Below are positions 11,181 to 22,412 of a stretch of 64,000 nt of DNA, in pieces (within the stretch, counting starts at the first letter, position 1; each line of letters opens with the position of its first letter). The notes beneath the pieces were generated by a model. That model was not told the origin of the DNA and made no database searches. It saw only the letters and a list, made by a program, of their open reading frames with translations. Origin of the DNA: Thunnus maccoyii (taxonomy: Eukaryota; Chordata; Actinopteri; Scombriformes; Scombridae); the NCBI RefSeq assembly GCF_910596095.1, contig NC_056540.1, positions 32,815,001 through 32,879,000 on the forward strand, given 5' to 3'. The translations under genes were made by a program, and so were the position numbers.

Positions 11181-11964
11181 CGAACCTGCTGCTCCACCCA
11201 TCCCTCCCCCCCATTCTCTCTCTCTCCCTCTCAACTGCAGAGAAGGATATTAGTGTACTCTACTTGTGAAATATCCTCATAAATCCCATAACTTTGGCCA
11301 AATTCTACATAAAAATTACATTTTTTTGTAGGAATTTTCGTCGCGAATCCATTGATACAGGTTTGAAAGTGGTCGGACTTATAGTTTAGACACCAGATGC
11401 CCCAGTTTGGCACAAAGTCCATGCCCAGAGATTGCCTCCCCATTGGTTTACATTGTAAGGTGTAATGTCGCACTCCAACTTTCAGGGCTTACTAAATCTA
11501 AACCGTTCGAGTTATTACAAAGTTTTTAATAACTTTTGCTCAACACAGTGTGATAAGTTAAGTATTAAAGTTTGAAGCCGATACCATTAATGCCCTAGGA
11601 GGAGATAGCGTTTATTCAAGGTCCAAAATTGGCACAAAATCATATTTTGAAATTGAGATTGCGGACAATGATGAGATACATAAACGCGAAAAATGACCAC
11701 TTTTATCAAGATGGCCGACTTCCTGTAGGACTTACAATACGGCTCCAAGAGGCTTTTTTGTGCGTCTTCACATGATACATAAGCCTCCCGAATTTCTTTT
11801 TCCTAGGTTAATCTGGAAGGCGGGGCTACAATTTTGAAAATTTCAAGGGGGCGCTGTTAAATTAAGGATTGAAGTGGCGTATTAATAAAGAATAATAATA
11901 AAGAAACAAACGCACGAAAAACAATAGGGTCTTCGCCCTTTGGGCTCAGGCCCTAATAAGACTG

Positions 11965-12517
11965 TAGAAGAAGAAGAAATGCTCATTGAGTGAATGAGTA
12001 GAAAAGCTGAGATAAGCCTCTATTTTCTGGATGCCGATGGAACATTTCTTACACTAATTATTTCAGTTATAAAATTCAGAAAGACGGCATTATTTCACTC
12101 GGCAGTCATGACAGGGTCACTTTCTACTGTCTACTAGTTTTAATGTAGAGAACGAGACTGTCCTCTCAAATAAATACAACAACGACACAATATGTCGATA
12201 TTAGGATTCTAGCCGTTTCTAGGATTAGACCTTTAGGGGGCTCAACCCCTGATGAGAATGTGACGTCCATAAAGTGCTGCTCCCTGATAACTCACTCATT
12301 TCACTGGATAACAATTAATACATTCATATTTTTCTGAAAGTGATATTTTAATTTACAACAATAATACTTTTAATGAATTACTAGTAAGCAACATGTGTTT
12401 TACACCACAAAATATATTAAGTTCAGTTAGATACAACGTTTCCTTTAGAAGCAACCTAATCAGTGTGGTGCTGACTTTCAATTTACAAGCATTTAAGCCC
12501 TAAGCAATGTAATAATA

Positions 12518-12575
<58 letters not shown>

Positions 12576-14130
12576 TTAGGGGTGCTTAGATGAAATCTAG
12601 GTGGACTTTGCGACATGAGGCCACTGTTAGTTTTCAACCGCGAGTCGGGACAGTTTTTTAAAAATCGTAACTACAATCGTGCTCTAACCCTTAACCCCGT
12701 GGTTATTATTGTAGCCATGACAACAAAGGTGGCTTAATTTTAAGGAAGTAGTAACTTTAATTCACCTTATGTTTCTCTAACCTTAACAAAGTGATCATTT
12801 GAACCCAAACCATCATCTTTAAACCCAACCAGACCTGAACCACAGCGCTGCCACATCATTAAACATCATTATTGATCAACAGTGATGAGTAACAGACGGA
12901 TGATGTCGTCCTGCTGATCACTACCGATAGAGACGCCAGATTAGAAAACGCTGCTATGTGCCGTTGTGGAGTCACATGATCAAACCACAGATCTGCTCAT
13001 TTAATTCATTGAACTTGTTGCAGAGATTCATTACTGACATTTTTCTCACTTTAGGAAGTAAAACGTTTTAACACACAGCTAAGACTATATTTGTGTAAAT
13101 GTCCAGATCACATCTAGTGAACAGAGAACTATCCATCACACTTCATTTGTGATTTAGTGGATTGAGTTGCTAACTGTGATAACATTATGTAGAGATGTCT
13201 GATATACTAGGTAGACAAAACAACATGATGACTCAAAGTGTTTGTGTTCTGTACTGCCGAGTCTGGCTGTGAGTATGGATGTTATTCTTGGAAGTATTTA
13301 ATCAAAGGGAAGATGAGTGCACACTGATGATTTTATTGTATAACCGACGTTTCTACCACATTTGTTCTTTCTGAAGGCGAGTGTCCGATACAGCCTTTAA
13401 ATATACAAACATCTCACACCTGATACTAATCCAAAATCAGGTCATCAAGTTACCAGGATACACCTGAGTTCATCACTAGAACAATGAAAAAACTTTAGAG
13501 AACTCAACATTTCAATCCATATTTATTTTTTGATACAAAGAAACACATCACAGAGACTTTATCTAACAGTCAGAACAAAGAATTTATTGTTAAACGATAC
13601 AGTAAAGTTCATTACCACATAAGGCTGCTCTGCAGATCTCTGTGGAAACTTTCACTGTTATAATCTGTTATTTTCTACATCTAGCAGGTCCAGACTTTAC
13701 ATGTGTGTTTTCTATTGTGTTCCTACAGGTTCAGTATGTGCTCTGGTTACTGTGTTCAGTGGTTTAACTGGTAACTTCCAGGTACTTGTCCAGTAGGGAA
13801 GTCTACACTGGTTTACATTATCAAGTCAATATTTTAAATTTTGACTTGAGAAAAACAGAAAAAAAGCCTTTTCTGTCATTTTTAAAGCTCTTGGCTAATA
13901 ATTGTCTAACAATGGGAAAGCACTATATGTTTGAGACCTTATTGTGTTTACTCCTGTTCTTATACTTTTATCACTTTATCCCTATTTCTTATTTGCATGT
14001 TTAAATTTGAAAAGTTGTCTTAATGTTTGTTTTTGTTTTGTGACATTTTATTCTTATCTTATATACAAAAAAGAGTGTTTTGCTCTCATTGGAGCATCCT
14101 GTGTGAATAAAGGTTGAATTATATAACCTC
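11965..14130. other. Intergenic stretch, no gene recognised
   Basis: Apart from a long (TTA)n tract this is AT-rich unique-looking sequence. The end (about 14040-14120), with GTGTGAATAAAGGTTGAAT, resembles a retroelement 3' end but is too short to classify. Confidence 0.45.
12520..12576. repeat. (TTA)19 microsatellite
   Basis: Perfect trinucleotide tract of about 57 bases, preceded by AATAATAAT. It may be the expanded tail of a lost LINE insertion, but no LINE body is visible next to it. Confidence 0.95.
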
Positions 14131-14131
14131 G

Positions 14132-14315
14132 ACGGACTGTGTCACCCCGATGGTCCCGGTTCTTCCTCCGCAGGCTGCACTTCACTCAGCTGCCCGTCAG
14201 ACCCGCTGCTTCTTCCCGCTTTAACCTGAATAACAAACCGGGGCTCGATGCTCCGGTTGGAGTGAAGTGCAGCCAGCGGAGGAAACACCGGGACCGTCGG
14301 CGTGAAACAGTCCGT
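14132..14315. repeat. Long inverted repeat (55-bp arms)
   Basis: Arm 1 (14132-14186) and arm 2 (14261-14315) are reverse complements with about six or seven mismatches. The inner 40 bases, CCGATGGTCCCGGT...GGCTGCACTTCACT, pair with only four mismatches. The spacer is 74 bases. Arm 2 and the following sequence also occur in diverged form at about 10915-10972, but arm 1 does not, so the hairpin belongs to this copy. Confidence 0.85.
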
Positions 14316-14510
14316 TGGGGAACCGCTATGTTCGGCTGCACAGATAGGAAACACTTCAGCTGCCAGGGTGTACCACTCTGTTTCTGTCTTTTTGGTTTAT
14401 AATGTCGGTTGGCAACCAGCGTATTAGGTGCATTACCACCACCTTCTGCTCCGGAGCGTGGACCAGAGATTAAATCCTACACATTAATCCTGTCTGTCTA
14501 ATGAACTCAA
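14316..14510. repeat. Dispersed repeat, copy B (related to 10970-11180)
   Basis: Collinear with copy A through GGCTGCACAGATAGGAAA, GTGTACCACTCTG, GTATTAGGTGCATTACC and GATTAAATCCTACACATTA. It runs into the stop codon side of the minus-strand LINE fragment, consistent with being that element's 3' untranslated region. Confidence 0.75.
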
Positions 14511-14721
14511 AGAAAACTCTACTGCTGCTCCAACTGGGCAGGTTCATTAAAGTTTTAATGCTGAGCTCCTGAACTCCAGCCTTCCTAAGCTCTTCCTTCA
14601 TATATTGTCTTTCTTCATTATACTTAGTACAATCTATGCTTGCATGCAATATGGTCTGGGAGAGTTGGAAATAGAAAGTTGGAAATTTTGGCATATCAGC
14701 AAAAAATCCAGTATCGTGCAT
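14470..14721 (-). mobile_element. Non-LTR retrotransposon ORF2 C-terminal fragment
   Basis: The minus frame contains HASIDCTKYNEERQYM, LRKAGVQELSIKTLMNLP and SSRVFFEFIRQTGL. A Cys followed by a Y-x-E-R segment, then a short helix and a hydrophobic end with FxFIRxTGL, is the zinc-knuckle-like C-terminus seen after the RNase H or linker region of several fish non-LTR elements. Only about 60 codons are recognisable; the upstream methionine is not a real start. It reads into copy B of the repeat at its 3' side. Confidence 0.7.
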
Positions 14722-14724
14722 CCC

Positions 14725-16000
14725 TAATTTGGATTATATATATTAGTGCACACAGTGCTGCTTTGCTCTGATGAGGAAGGTCCAGATGTGCAGTGACCAA
14801 GCTGAAGACAACATGTGTGTTTTCTATCATCTTCCTGCAGAGAGAAACAAACGGTGAAAAGCATGAGAGTCTCTCGTCTAAACATCACTCTGAGAATATT
14901 TAGCCGGTTATGATGATTTCACACTCAGAGATGTTTGACAAATACAGGCCTTGATTTTCCTTTATTCCAGCTGTCATGTTTTGGGCATTGAGAGTCAAAC
15001 AGGTGTATGAATATTACAGAATCAGACAGCTGTAGCTCTTTGTTTTTGTTAACGCAGCGATGGCCGTTGTCTCCAAAGAGCGCTTAAAGAAAAAAAAAAG
15101 AAAAAGAATCACGACGCTTTGAACTGGTTTCACTTTCAAAAATCAGTCTCTTTTGTGGACTGTAGCGTTCTGACGGAGCAAATTATCAACAGCAACACAA
15201 CAACCTCCGTCTGAGCATCACAAACATTTCCATTTCCCATTTTCCTCTCATCTTCCTGTGTCTCACAGCTTCCACGGCTCTCAAAACAATCAGCTTCAAT
15301 CACTCTTTTTTTTCCCCCCCTTACTGTCGAGAATTTTAACAAATTGTGCCCTTTTTGATGATTGCCTAATTATATTCCCTTTCATTTCTGTTGCATATCT
15401 AATTCAACAACTCCTTCATCTTTTCCTCTTCTGGCAACATGTGCCTCTGTTCTGCCTGTCAGCCCGCCATCGACATCAGGACACGTCTGATTTTTATTGG
15501 CTGAACACAGATTCGGTTCGATATGCTTGTCTCGGAGCTGCAGCTCCTCTAAAGCCTGTCTTGTTTGTTGTTTTCTTTCAGCTGAACATGTGGCTCTTTA
15601 ATTCCTGTCACCTTCCCGTTTCTCTGGCCGGGTTCTCCAGCGTCGCCTCTTTCTCCTTCAGATTATTCAGAAGGAGTCCGGAGAAACCGGGAGCTCAACT
15701 TGTCATCTGCATGAATGCACAGATCCCACCTTAAATTCTGTGGCCTGGGGAAATTTACATGAAGACTTTGTCCAATTATTCTCTCCCTGGCAATATGAAC
15801 AGTGTGAGCGTCACGCATGGTCGGCCCGCTGGTGTCAGAGCGCACCTTCTTTCTCCCTGTCGATTTACAGAGCTGCTCTACAGGCCAAACAGGTATTCAG
15901 CCTCCAACGACGACCGCGACGGCGCTGTCACACAGCAGAATGTGATATTTGGTCTGGAAACACTTCACCTCCTGAAATCAACAGGATTAAACACCATATT
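14725..16000. other. Unique-looking intergenic stretch
   Basis: No gene recognised. The 158-codon plus frame at 15258-15734 lacks any family motif and begins in low-complexity sequence. The non-repetitive, balanced composition around 15290-15760, with TTGATGATTGCCTAATTATA and ATTTTTATTGGCTGAA, would be worth testing for conservation between fish species. Confidence 0.35.
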
Positions 16001-16002
16001 GT

Positions 16003-16262
16003 TTTACACCATATGGCCAAAAGTATGTGGACACAAAAACATTCCACCTAAATGTGTTATAACGTGATTGTGACACTATATTCATTAATCTGCTGCTATA
16101 ACAGCCTCCACTCTTCTGTTTTCAGGCTTCCCAGCTGATGTTTTCACCCGGCTGCAGGGATTCGGCTCGCAGTCGGTGTTCCAGTTCATCCCAAAGGTGT
16201 CGGATGAGGTCAAGTTCTTCCTCACCAAATTGGGAAAACCATTTCTTTATGGATCTAACAAA
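16003..16262 (-). mobile_element. Tc1/mariner-type transposon fragment
   Basis: The end motif CCATATGGCCAAAAGTATG followed by TGGACAC is the terminal inverted repeat of a common fish Tc1-like family. On the minus strand about 16125-16235 reads FGEEELDLIRHLWDELEHRL, then RAESLQPGENISWEA. This matches the D-LxPIxHLWDELxRRLR segment just before the last catalytic residue of Tc1 transposases. The rest of the transposase and the other terminal repeat are missing, so the copy is truncated. Related solo termini occur near 38031 and 39434. Confidence 0.9.
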
Positions 16263-16264
16263 CA

Positions 16265-18540
16265 GCCAAAGACGTCAGTAGCCCAGTTTTTCAAAGCCTT
16301 GCTAACTCGTCTTCTTCTATTGTAGAAGGTTCTTGAAAAATGAGTAAAACTTTCTACAGAAAACACTGAAACGCAATTAAGTTTGTTAATAAAACTGTTT
16401 TCTTTATTCGTTCACCTCTTTAAATTTTGACAAATTGTGATTTCGAACCATGCAAACGTTTTAAAAACTACAGACTTTCTAACCTCCCACCAACATATGA
16501 CATTATATCCATCATGCAAACATCAAACTGAAGGATTCCTTCAAATCTTTTCATTGACTGTATTGGCTTAATATGCAAACATGTCTAAGAACATGTTCTC
16601 ACTTTATTGTTATGATGGGTTATTGAGAGTAGCTTAAGGGGCAATTTTATGGCAATTTTACCCTTTTTTAAAAAATTAAATCAGCCATGAAGTCTGCAAA
16701 ATTTCACTCAATAATAACTCAGAATCACCTCAGCGAGTTGCTTTAGTGTTCGGTGGCGTACTGCCAGCTCACAATCTGCTGACTGGTTCTTCTGCTCCTC
16801 AAACAGTGGCCTGATTGGCCTATCAATTAGATGCCTGACATGAACTTTCTTTATCAATATCAGAACTACAACTGATATCTGTAAAACTCTCAGTTGTATG
16901 ACGTGTTTCTCCTACACTGATCATTATATTTCTATCATCTGTCAGCAGTAAACTGCTCCTCATGTAAACATTCTAAATATATTAATAAATGAGTCTCTAT
17001 TTACAGGCTGATATTTGGATTCTCGGGCTCAGTCCGCTGGCGTCTGTTGTTGTTGTTGTTGGGTTTTTTTTTTGTTGTTTTTTTTTTTTTTTAAATATAT
17101 GAAGCGTTACAGATTGGGAGCAGGTGATGCATCGTCTCACGGCTGTGAATCGGCGCAGCAGCGTTTTTCCACCTCGTTTATGATGACGCAGCTGCCGCCG
17201 GCTCGTATTTTTACACCTCATTTGAATCTGCAGGCATGAGACATTGTAAAACAGCATGAGGGCATTAATGACTCCTGTTATACACTTAAGAAAATACACA
17301 CATATATTCTGATGACTCGTTGGTTCTTTGGTGCTGAGAGGGACGAGGAGCAAACTAAGCACATTTACTCCAATACAGTTGGGGGGTTTTGATAGTGTGA
17401 AGACAGAAATATTGTCCTTTTTACCTATATTTTTATTCCATCTATGCAAAATGATGGCATTTCTGAATAGCCTAACATGCCTGGGAGACACAAACAGAGG
17501 TTCTGCCATAAGTCTATAAATGAAAGAAATTAAAAACGAGCGAGAACACCCTATAGGGTTCAAAGGATTAATGGAGTATTTCTACATAGTGGTATTGATA
17601 CTTTTACTTCTGAGATGTGAGAGAAGAGCAGGCAGCGGGAGTTAACCTTTCCCTGCAAAACACGTCTCTCCAGCAGCTTCAGGAACAAAAGGCCCGGCTG
17701 CGATCTGCTCTGAATTAATAATAAGAACAGAAAGCACTGATGGAAAAAAATGTAGCTTCAAATGGCTTCCAGCACAGCCGCCCACACCAGCGCTCTCTCT
17801 GCTCACCGCCAGCTTCCCCGACGATGAGCAGGAGGAAGCCGGACGGTGGACGCTATCGATCCTGCAGCCTAATTACAATGGAAACATATAATATAACGCA
17901 TGCTGATCGAAACGTCCTGCCTGCTCTACCTCTCTACCTCTGACTCCGTCTGCAGCAGGTCCAAGTGTTCAGTTACTTAGCAACTGTCGCCATGGGGTTG
18001 GTTGTGGGGGCTACAGGGAGTCAGCGGTCAACAAGAGCGCTGTTGTTATTGTGAGAGACAAACACATGATCCTGGTTTCTACCACAGCACACAGAGAAAT
18101 ATCTCCTCCTCGATCAGTCAGAGGGTTCATCTCTCCAGAACGCATGAATAAAATACAGCCAATTATGGCTTCACTTCTTTCCAGTAACTTGTTTAAAGAA
18201 GAAATGTTCTCGGTGCTCCTCGGTAATCAAACTCCTGTTTCAGGACGGCATTTTAACCACCAGGAAATGTTGCGTGCACGCAAAACGGGGGGCTGAAACA
18301 GGCGTACATCTATAAAAACTTGATGGGAGAATGTGAACACCTGCACGTGAACCCTGACCCCTGCGTACAAACATTTTGGAGACAGGAAAGTGGCGACGCA
18401 GATGGTGAGTTGAAGCTTTATAATGAGCCTCTTCACACATTTAATGTCACTTCATATCACGTTAATTATAAATCTGCCTTATCATAAACATTCAAACCAG
18501 CAGTGTTACTTGTACTTGTAGTGAGCCATAACTTATATTT
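16265..18540. other. Intergenic stretch, no gene recognised
   Basis: The largest frame in the window (188 codons, minus, 16997-17563) lies here. It has no recognisable domain, includes Lys- and Thr-rich ends from a poly-T/TTG tract (17045-17092), and is judged a chance ORF. The block at 17100-17260 is non-repetitive and GC-balanced, with GTTTATGATGACGCAGCTGC and CATGAGGGCATTAATGA; it is a weak candidate for a conserved element. Confidence 0.4.
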
Positions 18541-18544
18541 AAAA

Positions 18545-18790
18545 GTGTTCCTAATATTTTGCTCCCCCTCATGTCTATTTATGGAGTGGACAAAATATTG
18601 GGAACACCATTCAGTATGATGCACCCCAGTCCACCACCAGCACCTCCATAATAAACATAAAGTAGATTTATCACCTTTCTGACAATGTCAACAAAAACTG
18701 AAAATGTATAAACTTTGTAAATGTTGACTTTGTAGCAGAGCTGTTATGTTGGATTGCGTTAGATTGCAGAGGTGTTCCTAATGAAGTGAG
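18545..18790. mobile_element. Non-autonomous element with TGGACAAAATATT end
   Basis: GGACAAAATATTGGGAACACC followed by ATGATGCACCCCAGTCCACC and ending GATTGCAGAGGTGTTCCTAAT is a repeat I recognise from many fish genomes. At its left edge GTGTTCCTAATATTTTG (18545-18561) and CAAAATATTGGGAACAC (18591-18607) form an inverted repeat with one mismatch and a 29-base spacer. It has no coding capacity. Superfamily is not certain. Confidence 0.7.
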
Positions 18791-18799
18791 TTATAAGAC

Positions 18800-20270
18800 A
18801 AATCTTAAATCACAGTCCGCATATATTTCATCAGCGCCGTCACCACCATCATATCCCCCACCCCCCGGAGCGCAGAGGAGAGGACCGGACTGTATCATAA
18901 CTAACTGATGAAATTATCATCATAGGTTGTAGAAATCCAAGATTACATCAAATAGCGTTAAAGAATCTCAGAGCAGAGCGTCAAGTTTTTAATTATATCT
19001 TCTTATACTGTGTATAAGTGTCACTAAATACGATTTTAGTTGTTATATAATTTTCGTGTGTAAAATCATGACCGTGCTGTCACTCTCTGCCTTCTCCAGT
19101 CACCTCACCAGCACATCTTCATGTGTAAATTAGCAAAGTCTGGAAATAAAGTCAGTCACAGCTCTAACGTTACACTCCATATCCTCATATCCTCATTATC
19201 AGTCCTGATCATAATGCAGGCTGAGTTCACCTTAACAAAACCAACATAAATTAAAAAAAACATGTTCACCTATCAAACTTCCATCTTGAAATGACATCCC
19301 AAGGTGGGGATACCACTGACTGACCATCATCACTCTGATTGATGTAAACTTATAAATTCTGCTGTGACACTGGTGCGTAATGGTTGTACTGGTCCTGCTA
19401 GAGGACTACATGAACGGAAGGATTAGCAAGGAACAAGTGTTCAGGGATCACAAAGATTTCCTGTTCCATGATGATGATGATGATTGACTAGTACGCTGAT
19501 TTAGATTACATAGAGCCGTGGCCCCAGCATTAGACAGACCAACCCAACAGAACCACGTCATCCCAGTACAAATACAGGTTTCTGTCAACCAGCTGTTAAC
19601 AGCTGGAATTAGCTGACAGGTATGTGTTTGATATGATTAACAATATATATATATAGTCGTGGCATTATTAACATGAGTTGTTGATACATCAGGTTTTCTT
19701 ACACTGTAGGAAAACAGGCCAACATTAAAAGGCAATTTGCAGTAATCTCCTCTTTTCTACGTTAATCAAAAACATGTGAATTCAATTAATGTCCAAGTCA
19801 CATGTGACTGAACATGGTCCTTCCAACTATAGTGGCAGGATGGCCTAACATGACTCCTTTATGCTGATGCATAGCAGTGTAGGGAACAGATTACATGCAG
19901 GCCCTGTGTAAGTTAATATTTAAAATTATTGTAGAAATTCCAACCATTCATGCCTGATGTATAATTACTCTTCCGTTATAACTTGCAGGTGACAGCGGAT
20001 CCCCCTCTCAGGTGCTGGTTTCTTACTCTGTTTCCAGACCTGCAGACTGCAGAGGAAATGCGCTATAATGATGTTCACACTTGTGCGCCTTCAGTTGTGG
20101 AGCGTGTCATCATCCTCCTCAAATGCCGATGGCGGTCTTTAGTTGCCTCAGGTGGCAGACCTATGTAGATTATCAGGGCGTGTGGTGTTCTGCGCAATAT
20201 CTCTCAGAGGACCAGCATTCCTCTCACTGCATTTTCTTTCGTTTGTGACCCTGCTGCTGTGGCCACCAAA
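18800..20270. other. Intergenic stretch, no gene recognised
   Basis: AT-rich unique-looking sequence with short TA runs (about 19650) and no ORF with recognisable motifs. Confidence 0.45.
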
Positions 20271-20273
20271 CAA

Positions 20274-20556
20274 TTTTTAGCATCAAATTCCCTCTTTGTG
20301 TTTCCTCGGACAGTGTTTCCCTGTTGAGCTGCAGGTGGAAGTATAGTAACAAAAAGAGGGACTTTGGCACTAAAAAGACTGTAACGTTAAATATCTACTT
20401 GATTTGACTCATTTGGACGCTGAAGCTTCATATTAGCTTCAGATAAACAGAAGGAGTACTGTGGATTTTGTCTCCCATCTCTTCCATTGTAAGTGCATTA
20501 TGGAGGGATCTTCTAATGGTCAGTATGAACAGGAGGAATGATTACAGCAAGAAAAT
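20274..20556. repeat. Second copy of the left-edge repeat, inverted
   Basis: Its reverse complement aligns along its whole length with about 21-295. Shared blocks include CACAAAGAGGGAATTTGATG, CTCAACAGGGAAACACTGTC, AGTAACATTTTGAAC-free flanks, CTTTTTAGTGCCAAAGTCCC and CTGACCATTAGAAGATCC (all as read at the left edge). It contains the single unit only, without the partner arm that makes the left-edge copy a foldback. Confidence 0.85.
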
Positions 20557-20959
20557 GAACGCTTCCTAATGATATAATACATCTTGAGATACCGACACTC
20601 CTTATTTTGACAATTCCTGAAACAAGGTAATAAATGTGCCTTTCATAAATCAACATGTCAAGGTGGAACATGAGACTAGATGACTCGTTAAGATGGATTT
20701 TCTTTGGCAGTGACTCACAGCCACAAAGCCATATGCCTCTATTTATTGAAAACAACAATGACCAAACTGTTATTGCCACTAATATTTCTGTATTGTACAG
20801 TTGCAGCCTAACCGCTGACTTAAGCATCCAATTATTGTTTCTAATGAATCTCACCTTTTTTTCCTGCCAGCAGTGTTCATACGAGCACCCATCCAATCAT
20901 TTATCTTTTGTCTGCTTGGTAAAAAAAAAAAAAGAAGCCTCCTGGAGGACATTATTTTC

Positions 20960-21330
20960 CGTTATTACAATATGAGGGATTATAATTGTCCTCCCGCAAT
21001 TACCTTCTCTCCTCCAGAGGCTTTGTCACTGGGAATGATTGGCCTCTAATATTAACCCAAATGCATTTAATCAGCCGGTGCAGGTTCCTCATGCCGTATA
21101 ATCACACTTGCAATTAAAAATGTATTACCTCTCTGCCTGTTAGGCCGGACAGAGCTGCCAGAGCGCCGGTCATCTCGGCCGGCCTGATTAGCTTTATTTT
21201 ACTGTGGCGTTGCTAGCAGCCAGAGCCAGCACACTGTACTCTGCTCACACTGTTTAATCAAACATGCAAATGTACTGTACGGTTGGCGGCAGAGCAGAGA
21301 AATCAAAGACAGAATGAAAGCAGAGCAGAA
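20960..21330. promoter_or_regulatory. Candidate conserved non-coding element (octamer, TAAT sites)
   Basis: A non-repetitive block with clustered homeodomain-type cores (CTAATATTAA, CAATTAAAAATG, GATTAGC, TTTAATCAAA) and a perfect POU octamer ATGCAAAT at 21264-21271. This composition is typical of vertebrate developmental enhancers, but the cores are short and common in AT-rich DNA. Nothing here proves function; cross-species conservation is the deciding test. Confidence 0.3.
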
Positions 21331-21739
21331 TCACTCCTCAGGCTCATGAATGGAGGTCAGGAAGCGTCACTTTGTCGAGTTAAATGAGGCCATGAGCGGG
21401 AACAGCTGAGTCACTGCGACAAAAAAAAAAAAAAGAAAAAGAAAATCCATGTGCAGAAGCCACTGATGTTCATATTCAGTCTTTGGGATTTTATTTGATT
21501 TGTTTCAAGTGTAGTTTTGTTTCAGGAATTTTTCAACGAGTGTCAATGAAACATAACAGTCAGCTGTTTGTCCAGAGGTTTTCAAGTCTCATATTTGTTG
21601 AGTCATGACTCAGTCAAATCTGAACACACAGACATGATACACATCATTTTATATTCAGTGAGGTATCATCATCTCTAATGTGAGTTGTAAATAAACCTCA
21701 ATAAATCCACTCATGAACCCAAGAAGAAAGAGGCTTCAG

Positions 21740-21875
21740 GAATCATCACATTTTAAAGTTTTCTTCAGTATCAAAGTAACCCAGTGACAGTTGTCTGTAC
21801 ATCCATGGATACACTGCAAACAGGAGCTGCTAATAGCTACTTTTAATGGAGACTATTTGCCAAAATGTAAACAAA
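21740..21875 (+). repeat. Direct repeat, left copy
   Basis: Shares GAATCATCACATTTTAAAGT, CTTCAGTATCAAAGTAA, CCAGTGACAGTTGTCTGTAC (T for C in the other copy) and TTTTTAATGGAGACTAT-type sequence in the same order with 22413-22540. The preceding sequence, with CACACAGACATGATACACAT and CATCATCTCTAATGT, also recurs in diverged form near 43185-43260. Confidence 0.85.
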
Positions 21876-22412
21876 TATAGGCTAAAAACTGGGCTGAAAG
21901 AGAACAGCAGTACCTGTCTGTAGATGACATTAAAGGGCGGGTCCCAGTAGTGTTACATATGTATTAAAATCTGAAAATTCAAATTTTGGTAAACATATAT
22001 ATGTTTTAGCATCAAAATGCCATTTTCCTAAGTCCTTCTAAAAACTTTTTCCCATGTGACCTGACAGGTTTCTGAATGATGACACCACGACATATAAACT
22101 GATATAAACCCCCCTAGCTCACCTAGCCAGAAGCCACAGCGCTCTACTGTTTTTTGCTAACAGCTAAGTGGGTGTTTCCATTTGAACAACTTAGACAAAA
22201 ACAGAGATGAGGTCGTCCTTTAAAACAGTACATTTTATAAGCTTTTATAGGGTCTTGCTCGCCTGATGGTTTATTTTTTCTGTTGTCATATTGGTTGCAA
22301 AATAGATGTTGGTGTGATATCATCTCTGATGTGCTTCTTGAATAAATATCCATAAATTTTCTTAGTAATCACAGAAACAAAGATGCTCTCTGTAACGCCA
22401 GAACTTCCTTGA

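Larger units (their letters stand above)
9612..11959. repeat. Composite dispersed repeat with nested insertions
   Basis: The left end TTAAAGCTGCAAGCAGCG followed by AACGGGCCTTCGCACCC, and the right end CAATAGGGTCTTCGCCC then CTCAGGCCCTAATAA, are the two ends of a repeat I recognise as abundant in percomorph fish genomes. So is the inner segment AAGATGGCCGACTTCCTG ... GGCTCCAAGAGGCTTTTTTG near 11700-11760. Its class is uncertain, as I see no terminal inverted repeat. Sequence between about 10560 and 11180 appears to be an insertion of another family (see separate entries). No convincing coding frame is present; the 80-codon minus frame at 11231-11473 is not recognisable as a transposase. Confidence 0.6.

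Noticed and set aside
15258-15734. 158-codon plus-strand ORF
   Set aside because: No family motif, composition as in non-coding DNA, and overlapping frames on both strands.
16997-17563. 188-codon minus-strand ORF, the longest in the window
   Set aside because: No recognisable domain, ends in Lys/Thr-rich translation of a poly-T tract, no neighbouring exons or splice context; length is possible by chance in 64 kb of both strands.
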